A stretch of 64,000 nucleotides of DNA from Echinarachnius parma (Eukaryota; Echinodermata; Echinoidea; Clypeasteroida; Echinarachniidae), in NCBI GenBank assembly GCA_037951105.1, contig JBAMJV010010106.1, positions 118,651-182,650 of the forward strand, given 5' to 3'. Below the pieces are notes generated by a model. It did not search any database. It was not told the DNA's origin and saw only the letters and a program-made list of their open reading frames with translations. This document shows positions 56,298 to 64,000 of the stretch, piece after piece (the stretch's first letter is position 1; each line of letters begins with the position of its first letter). The position numbers and the translations under genes were made by a program.

Positions 56298-57028
56298 CCA
56301 TAGAAGTAGTATATAAATAACTAGAAGAGAATCTACGCACTGCGCGCTAATTTTCCCACAGCCTTAAACACACAGCAAACATGGCCCGTTAGGGAAACTT
56401 CATGGACTGGCTAACATGGAATGCTGGGTAATTCGCTGAGGAACGTGAACAGTTATTAACTGCATATAATTGCAGCAGCGAAATATCAAGCTGCAAACTG
56501 CGTCATGTTAGAGGTCATCGCTAATTAATTATTATTCATGCATTCATATATTCATAGCATCTACGCGTACATTTAGCCAATCACACATTAATGTTAAAAG
56601 TGGGTCGGGTCAAACCACGTAGTTTACGATACTGACACACGTGTGTGTGGGCTAAATGTTGATGTTGATTTAATGTTTTAATGGATTTGGAGTGTATGAT
56701 GTGTGTAATCATTATATTAACAGTAAATGCAAACACACATCAGTACACAGTAAAAGCGAATATTTCAGATTCACATTCTGCTGCAATATCTAATCAAATA
56801 CATTATACAAACAAATACAGACTGTATGAACACGAACAAGAACGGGTTAAATGTCTGATACAGACGCTCTTCATGTAAGTTATAGAATGATTTAGTGATT
56901 ATCTAGTTAAAAACTTGTATAAATGAATACTGTCTACCGTGTTCAGTTGAATTTGAGATGCTGACAAATTGACTGACCCCTTTTCACGTAAATTAACTTA
57001 GACACAAAATAAACAAACATACACATAC

Positions 57029-57114
<86 letters not shown>

Positions 57115-58021
57115 ACATACACATTATGAAGAGCTTAATTCCAAAAGGCGCTAAATCCACAAATCCCTAAATATCAGTAAGCTATTAAAGTAGAAATCAA
57201 CCATTTTAGGACAAATTACACGATACAAATTCAAAATATGGAACGTTCCCTTTTCCTATTCAAATAATTGAGCAAAGAAATGTTAAAAAAAGTTTAAAAA
57301 GTGGATTTAGCGCCTTTTATATTAAGCTTTTCATATAGACACATTATACAGACACATCCGATTCTGCCACATAATCATGCAATCATAGATAGCCAAAATA
57401 ATTATTGCAATCTCATGAATTGTTTTCAAATGATTAATCTACATACACTAGGAAATGTGGAAAGATGCAAATTCATACCATTCAAATAACATTTATTAAA
57501 TTAACATAATGTTCAACAGCATGAAACATAGTTTTAAATAATGTCGACATTTAGATAAAAAGACAAAACGACTTTCTGTTAAAACAAAACATTATCTCTA
57601 AAGGTATTTTCTGTGCAAATCAAGATTTTAATTTCTAAATCAGTTGTCTATTTTTAATTTATAAGATATTGCTGAGAAAAATAAAAGTACTTTCCTACAT
57701 ACGAATTGTGTATTAGGATTGTATTAGGATTGTATTAGGAGCTATACATAATCATACAGGAAATATATTGGCTTTTGTAAATAACTTGGTATGAGTAATA
57801 TTTTGTACATACAATAAATATGAACTAAATGTTACTAAAACAACATTTTTAGCAGTCTTTTTTAAATAGAAAAGTTATGTACTTCCAGTATGCTAGTTGT
57901 CTGAAATTCATTAATTCTCAACATTAATCAAAACTAAATTGATCTTCATCAATTTATCAAGAATCAATGTGAATCCAATTTGATAAACTTGATATATAAG
58001 TATAAGCATTTTATAATAATT
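56298..58021. repeat. Dispersed duplication, copy B
   Basis: 1724 bp, direct copy of 47580-49159, about 8.7 kb away. Longer mainly through an expanded CA tract (57029-57122) and extra GGATTGTATTA units. It ends 113 bp before the stop codon of the IGFBP-like exon. Confidence 0.95.
57029..57122. repeat. (CA)n microsatellite
   Basis: Long, nearly pure ACACAC tract; copy A has only about 24 bp at the corresponding site, so expansion happened after duplication (or contraction in A). Confidence 0.97.
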
Positions 58022-58133
58022 AGCACGGTGTATACTGTACTCAAAATGGCGCTTTCTTGTGAGCGCTTTGACGAGCGCCCTCTATCGCGACGACGCGACG
58101 CAGGTACTTTAATCATGATCCTGCAAGAATGCT

Positions 58134-58265
58134 CTATTCGACCGGGTTACTAGCAACGCAGGTTCCCGGCAAAGTTTGTCTGTAAGCGGAGTTAGGTTGA
58201 CACACCAGATTGTCGGAGCAAAACCCGGACATGTTCCAAAGACCCCCGCATGACTCACCTTCGGC
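58134..58265 (-). CDS. IGFBP-type domain, terminal exon of a secreted protein
   Basis: After an acceptor ending TGCATGCAG the exon reads AEGESCGGLWNMSGFCSDNL then VCQPNSAYRQTLPGTCVASN and PVE before TAG. The GExCGGxW...GxCxxxLxCxxx...PGxC spacing is the second half of the IGFBP N-terminal module, shared by IGFBPs, CRIM1, HTRA and single-IGFBP-domain secreted proteins. Ending just after the last cysteine suggests a small single-domain protein. The first half (the GCxCCxxC part) and signal peptide must be on upstream exons to the right; none was recognised up to 64000. A gtaacc donor within the last codons could allow an alternative end. Same strand as thrombospondin, about 32 kb upstream. Confidence 0.72.
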   Translation of the reverse strand, partial: AEGESCGGLWNMSGFCSDNLVCQPNSAYRQTLPGTCVASNPVE

Positions 58266-58349
58266 CTGCATGCATACAGTGAGATAAAGAAAACAATTTG
58301 TTTGGTTTTTTGTAGTTAGAAAGATAATTTTAAACTTTAGATCACATGT

Positions 58350-60050
58350 GCAATTCAATTCAACTTGTATTTCAGGTTTTACACCAAAAAAATCAGATAC
58401 AAATTTGTACAGTTACAATGTAACGGGTAGCACCTCAAAGAAGCATAAAGCTTGTCGAGGAAGGGCACCCACGTTATAGTAAATGTAATTAAAAGATACA
58501 ATATAATAATTAAACATGATAAATAGCTGTAACATAAATATGACAAATATGAAAATGGCAAAAACGATTTAGTCATTAAAAAAGGAATGATTCGAGAAAA
58601 AAACCCAACGAAAAAAACCAAATATAAAATCAGCAATTAGCATAAAACAGATTAAAGCAACCACTACAAATAACACGATGTTAACATATTCACTAACCAC
58701 ACGAAACATGACAAACAAGAATACGTGATTTCAGTAGAACAATAATAATGTGATTACAAAATGTAATAGAGTACATAAGCCACGACGTCATAAAAACACT
58801 TTTTTCGAATTTTTAAATTTGAACTCCATTTTCCGTAAGAGCATCAATAATAATGTCCAAATACCGAAAATCAATTGAATATATTACGTATTGGCTGAGA
58901 TATGCCCATCCGAATGAATTTTACTTCAATGGGCAATCAGTGTTATAGTGCACTGGTTCATAAAGTTATGAACCAGTGCACTATAACACTGATTGCCCAT
59001 TGACAACAAAAATCATTCGGATGGGAATATCTCAGCCAATACGTAACCTATTCAATTGATTTTCGGCATTTGGGCATTATTTGTTATGCTCTTTCTGAAA
59101 ATGAAGTCCAAATTTGAAAATTCCAAAAAAAAGATGTTTATGACATCATTGATGACATCACACTTCACCACTCTATTAAAAGAAAGATTGGCAAGTCAAA
59201 AAATGAACTCATTTTGAAAGAATATTGATAGACAAGATGGGTGCATATAAATAAAATATAAAATGCACAATACAAATTGTTCAAAGAAATTATTTTGGGT
59301 TTGTTCAAGTTTGCCTTAAATTTGTTTCTACTAAGTTATTATAACTTAAATTTGTAATTCCTTCTTCTATGTTATTTCAAATATTAACACCATAAAACCT
59401 TATAGACTGTTTCTGTGCAAAAGTTGTTTTAAATAAATGGGGCCGTTAATTATCCTTTTGTCTATATAGTATTTATCGTATGTATATTAAACTGTTTAAA
59501 CACAAACAAATTCTAGGAATAAAATCATGATTCATTTTAAACATAAAATGGCCCTTTTAAAGACTATTAATTTGTCTAATGAAAATAAATAATGGGCCAC
59601 AATGAGCCAAGTAATGAGCACCAGAACGGGACCAGAACAAATCCGTATGACATTTTTTGCAATATTTGTATTTTGTTCAAGCTTATAAAGTAAAAACAAA
59701 ATATGAGAAGGTAAAAGAGATGTTAATCTATTTAGTACGCCAATATTTGTGCTCACTTTTGATGAGGTGTATACAATATGTTTATCCCAATTAAGTTAAT
59801 TTTTAATAACTAATCCACAAAAATTAGTGTCATGCACTTGTTTTTTGTTTTCATTATCAATTTTTAAAATAATATTATCAATGCTTCTTTTTATCATTTT
59901 TTTTTTGTTGGGTATTAATTAATAGTTTATTTGCTTTAAACCAATCCGATATTATTACAAGTACATTATTTGTTTTAATTATCAACGAATTTACGTCATT
60001 ATCAGAAAGAAAGAGTGTTGTATCATCAGCATATAAAACATACTTAAAGG
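58350..60050 (-). pseudogene. CR1-like LINE reverse transcriptase, decayed
   Basis: The minus strand begins VLYADDTTLFLSDNDVN (60040 downward) with the catalytic YADD at 60033-60022, then ISDWFKANKLLINT, a typical downstream RT block. After frame breaks comes STNIGVLNRLTSLLPSHILF. The 3'UTR ends in a GAATT-type repeat tail near 58351. It is 5'-truncated near 60050 and carries an inserted palindrome at 58783-59148. Inactive. Confidence 0.85.
58783..59148. mobile_element. Foldback MITE, about 366 bp
   Basis: Arms of about 170 bp inverted around GGTTCATAAAGTTATGAACC near 58972; inner arms such as CAGTGCACTATAACACTGAT are almost perfect. Inserted into the LINE 3' region. Confidence 0.92.
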
Positions 60051-60969
60051 GCTAGACGATTGAATAAAGTAATTTGAATAAAAAATTAAAAAAGTAGTGG
60101 TCAGAAAAAAATTAACTGCCGAAAACGTTTGGTTTGTCATGCTCGATAGCCAGGGTTGTAATACTCGACTCGATCATTGATATTCAAATATAGACTGAAT
60201 GACTGAAATTGCAATATTCTTTCAAATGTACCGCCATTTCTTATGCGACTGCAATGTCAGTGGGGATTCATTGATTATAACAAATATAATGTTGTTATTA
60301 TTCGTTGGAGAATGTGCTAACAGTTTAATGAAAATTCCAGGCCAGATTTAGTTATTGTTTAACAGAATAAGGAGAATGAAAGGAATTTGTACACATTTGA
60401 TCAGCATCGGACAAGGAACACAACAGTTATGCCTGTTTTAAAACTACAGCGTCTAGATGGCCTAATTTTCACAATTCGGCTATCTATATGTAATTTTTCC
60501 CGAAGAAAAGGAATTTGGCAGTCATTTCTCATGAAATCATTCAATTTTGGGGTAATAAGTAAATATCTAATTGTCCTGGGAACGCCCCTTTTAAATCGCC
60601 AAAATGTGACGTCATCTAAAGAACGGACTAATGAACTAAATTGTGTAGATGACGCGTCATGACGTAAGCCAATGAATTGTCAATCACATGTCGATCACGC
60701 TGCCGATTCCGGAACCTAAATGTGGGTGGGGCGTAAACTGGCTGCTAAGTGAGATTTGGCATCATAAAACTAGTCTTAAATCACTACTGTGTTTATTTTC
60801 ATGGATTTTTTTCGACAGACCTATGTTTCAAGTCATCAACTATGGAATAAAGGTCAAAGTACGTTGTATTCTTTAGGTCCTTTAACATCACGTCTAAATG
60901 AGCGATCTTTCGAAATTGCCACCTTTTGCAACATTATGGACGAGCAACTCAACATCATGTTTTGTCGAT

Positions 60970-61345
60970 GTGGTGTGGCAAGATTGGTAGAGCGCGCGCT
61001 TTCCGATCATGAGATCCCGAGTTCGAACCCTGCCCGCTGCCTTTCTCCTTCAGCAAGACAATTTATCCACAATTGCTGCTCTCTTCCCAGGTGTATATAT
61101 GGGTCCCGGTAGGAGGTGAAAGCCTATATGTGAAGGATCTTCTCAATGCCCATGAGCCGCTTGGAAGGAATGCTCCCCAGGGAGTGGAGATGGTGCACAC
61201 AATGTGTGCTGGTTTGCATTGTATCCTATGACCGGGGGTAATAATATCAAGGAGGTTTAATTTAAACCTCCTTGATAATATCATTGTAAAGCGCTTAGAG
61301 ATGATTATCAATCATATTAGGCGTTATATAAATCGAGTATATTAT
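60970..61345 (+). mobile_element. tRNA-derived SINE with LINE-like tail
   Basis: The head has TGGCAAGATTGGTAGAGCG (A-box-like) and GAGTTCGAACCC (B-box). The body contains a perfect palindrome AGGAGGTTTAATTTAAACCT + CCT. The 3' end, GTAAAGCGCTTAGAGATGA...GGCGTTATATAAAT, resembles the CR1/L2-like LINE tail at 15.9 kb. Confidence 0.88.
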
Positions 61346-61719
61346 ATTAGATATTACATGGAAATTCACTTATTTCCAATTTTAGTTGAGAAAATTTGTT
61401 TTCTTTTGGTTGTTTTCACGTATGCATACAGAAATATTTTCGGTCCAAATCTTCTTGCATGTTTAGGCTCATAAAATTGCTTTGTAATTAAGAGAATTTG
61501 ATTTTTGTAAAATGTTCATGATACAAATCAAAATGGCAGCAGCTCGCAAATGAAGTCACGATCGATAGCAATTTAGGACGATACACACAAATCGGAACAA
61601 AGTTTAACTTGTCATTACAAGTTTGTTGCTTTACCGTTCTTGCTCAGATTTTCGCTGATGATTCCTATCATTCCCCTTCTTTCATGGCAAACATCACATT
61701 TCTGGGGTGGAATTTCTCT

Positions 61720-62047
61720 TTAAAGGGATCTAGTAACTTTGTTGACACGTGCAAAAAGTGATGAATGGTTGATGCAATGTATATCGTATATAGATACAAA
61801 TGGGTACCTATGTTTGTGATCTGATAAGTCCCCTATATAAGTAATATTGTGTTAAAATTCGCGTTAAAATGGACGTTATATGGCCAAGTATAGCGAACAT
61901 GCAGTGATATTCGAAACATAAATCGAAACATTATTATTATTATTTATATTCGTTAACTCATTGCACTAACTTTGTACACAGTTATAACTTTCCAGTGGAT
62001 AATTAAAAATCCGCACACTTCAAGTTCAATCGTGAATATTATCTAAA
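61720..62047 (-). mobile_element. MITE family B, copy 4 (one end lost)
   Basis: Starts TTAAAGGGATCTAGTAACTT and shares the GTGCAAAAAGTGATGAATGG block, then diverges; no closing CCCTTTAA before the family C element begins. Confidence 0.75.
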
Positions 62048-62154
62048 CCCCTCAAAAAAAAGTTCGGAAACTCAACTTTGATCGATTATATCACTCTTAT
62101 TGTTAAATTGTATTTTTTACTTTTAGTGTCATTGCAATGCATGATGATTTCCCT

Positions 62155-62787
62155 TTAAAGGGACAGGTCCACTTTTACAAAACGTCTGAACAGCTTTCAG
62201 TTGACGGATGGGGATCAATGTAACACGCAAAAAAAAAATCAGAGCGAACAGCCCTCTAATTTGGATTCTACGAATGAAAAACGAATGCGTCCCTCCATTT
62301 AAACTATATATCGGTCAATAAAGGAGTTCAACTGATTTAGCATAATATTACAACAATATAGTACTAATTCTCGTAAAGGTATTGTGAAGCCGACATTTGT
62401 TAACGTATGTCACGGAAAAAGATCTCAAAAAGAAAGAATATATAATTACATGTAGTCAGTTTAAGCGATGTTTGGGTATTTTTCTTGGTAAACGCTCACA
62501 CATTAGTACTTATGCGCGAGTCACGTAGCTAGCGCGGGTCACGTAGGGGTCATGCATACCGATCTGGCACTCCGTGAAATCTATGTACAAACTTACTCAC
62601 CGGCCGAAAATACCTAATTAACCGACGTCCCTCAGTTTATTCAGTTTTAGGTCTATAACTCCACGAAAAAGAGATTTCAAGCCCTAATTTTGTTCAGGCA
62701 TGCTATTAAATGACATTTCCTTTTATATAAGACAATAACCTCGCAACTTTTGAATTTTGGCTTGCAAAAGTGGATCTCTCCCTTTAA
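62155..62787 (+). mobile_element. MITE family C, copy 2
   Basis: 633 bp bounded by TTAAAGGGACAGGTCCACTT and an inverted ...TGGATCTCTCCCTTTAA; interior is the inverse of 11679-12286. Confidence 0.9.
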
Positions 62788-63053
62788 AATGGTACATTAT
62801 TTGTCATGTATTCCAAATCGGGGAATACGCAGTGCGTTTCAGAATGGAGGACGGTCAGAAGTCAAATGTCGCAAAATGGGCCGAAAGTATTCAGTTGGGA
62901 AATTTGACTCTTGTGTCGTATTTTTTAATGTTCAAGTTGTATCGAAGATTGTAGCGTGTTCAAATGATTTAAACTTATCAATTTGGTATCATTTTAAAGC
63001 CCATGTGTCTATCTTTTCAATACGGTTATGTCCGAAACAATTTTATTAACAGG

Positions 63054-63597
63054 TTAAAGGGGTAGTTTAGTTTTGGTAGAGAGGGCGCTGCACATCACAA
63101 TTTTTTTGTGAGGTAATGAAAAACTGAATGTCGAATTTGAGAGAACATGCAATTTTAATGGCAGAATAAACTTTATTTGGTCAAAATCGACCCAGAAACG
63201 GCTGAAATATCAATAAATATATCTGATCTTCTAATTATTTGGGGCCCAAATAATTAGATGATTTTTAGCATTTAAAAAAAAAATGCTTGCACTTTTTCAA
63301 AAATTTTCAAAAGCGTTTTTTAAATAGTTGTTGATGATCTCGCTATTTAATCATTATATCAATAAAACATCACATGCATAATTTTGTATGAAAAATGATT
63401 GAAACTAATGCCTTTTAAAAAAGCGCCCACTTGTGTTTGAATGGCTCTTTTTGAATGATAACAGGCTTTTTACTTAGGCGTTTGTAATTTTGTATACCTT
63501 TCGAGCATGGTGGAGTTATAACTATTAGTTTATAATGTTACTGTGCAGGTTTTAGCTACTTAAGTTCAGCCTTCCCAAAACTAAACTACCCCTTTAA
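63054..63597 (-). mobile_element. MITE family A, copy 5 (inverted)
   Basis: 544 bp from TTAAAGGGGTAGTTTAGTTT to ...AAACTACCCCTTTAA; closest to copy 4 in its GGGGTAG-type ends and central GGGGCCCAAATAATTA block. Confidence 0.9.
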
Positions 63598-63859
63598 GTA
63601 TGGAACAGCTATGGGGGAGGGCCGAAAGTGAAATGTTGCAAAATGCATTTCATTTTGTGAAATTGAAGGCGTTGCATCGAAAAACGACTATATTGGAGGA
63701 GATGTTTTGGGGTTTTACAATGCATACTCATCAGTTAATTTAGCATCATGTGAAAGCATGTTTATTTTTCCTTAAAAGTATGTCTCAGCTGTAATAATTA
63801 TGCTATTGGGGTGTATGCAGTAAAACCGGATATGGGGGTCTATTAATGCTATGAATTTA

Positions 63860-63965
63860 AGACCGTGGCTTCTTGTTTCAAGATTCCGGTAAGACCATTG
63901 CTTTAGATGGTCGAGACCGGTAAAAAGTGGACCCGAGACCGACAAAAAGTGGACCTTTCTGAATT
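63860..63965. repeat. CGAGACCGGTAAAAAGTGGA repeats
   Basis: Three short units (GGTCGAGACCGG, CCCGAGACCGAC, AAAAAGTGGACC) resembling the GTCGAGACCAGG units inside the hAT MITE at 29.4 kb; probably the edge of a related element. Confidence 0.45.
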
Positions 63966-64000
63966 TTGGAGAGGGCCTGTATCGATATATCAAATCAATG

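Noticed and set aside
56681-56878. 65-codon plus-strand frame in duplication copy B
   Set aside because: The corresponding frame in copy A is broken by indels, so there is no sign of coding constraint.

Overview
This is AT-rich animal nuclear DNA. It has GT-AG introns, long introns, and dense non-autonomous DNA transposons, SINEs, LINE fragments and satellites. The protein families present (a group B thrombospondin, a THAP zinc finger, an IGFBP-type cysteine domain) and the repeat style fit a marine invertebrate, most likely a deuterostome such as an echinoderm or hemichordate. The species cannot be fixed from the sequence alone.

Main gene. The left 25.8 kb, minus strand, carries most of a pentameric-type thrombospondin gene. 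I reconstructed 16 coding exons with matching splice phases, from a signal-peptide exon (25783-25702) to an exon cut by the left edge (45-1). In order they encode a signal peptide, a laminin-G-like N-terminal domain, a short coiled coil ending in a CxxC pair, four EGF-like modules and most of the calcium-binding type 3 repeats (about 679 residues). The last type 3 repeats and the C-terminal lectin-like domain lie beyond position 1. There is no VWC or TSR module, which fits subgroup B (TSP3/4/5).

Other coding traces. A THAP-domain exon (2368-2567, plus strand) lies inside a TIR-bounded element within a thrombospondin intron. An IGFBP-like C-terminal exon (58265-58134, minus) probably ends a second secreted-protein gene whose 5' part is to the right. 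Fragments of four retro- or DNA-transposon proteins are recognisable: RTE-like at 6.4 kb, CR1/L2-like at 16 kb, mariner at 37.6 kb, and a CR1-like reverse transcriptase with a YADD motif at 58.4-60.05 kb.

Repeat landscape. At least four short-element families (about 370-1420 bp) share the same end signature, TTAAAGGG...CCCTTTAA, and occur about a dozen times. Other elements include a hAT-type MITE with a perfect 8-bp target duplication, a TA-flanked mariner-type palindrome, several foldback elements and a SINE with a perfect 14-bp target duplication. A 24-bp minisatellite (8.9-10.5 kb) is open in several frames. There is a 1.6-1.7 kb dispersed duplication (47.6-49.2 and 56.3-58.0 kb) and an 0.87-kb tandem duplication (50.6-52.9 kb) whose second unit was hit by a MITE.

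Layout: 0-26 kb thrombospondin; 26-58 kb non-coding, repeat-rich spacer or far-upstream region; 58.1-58.3 kb IGFBP-like exon; 58.3-64 kb its probable upstream intron, filled with a LINE, a SINE and MITEs.
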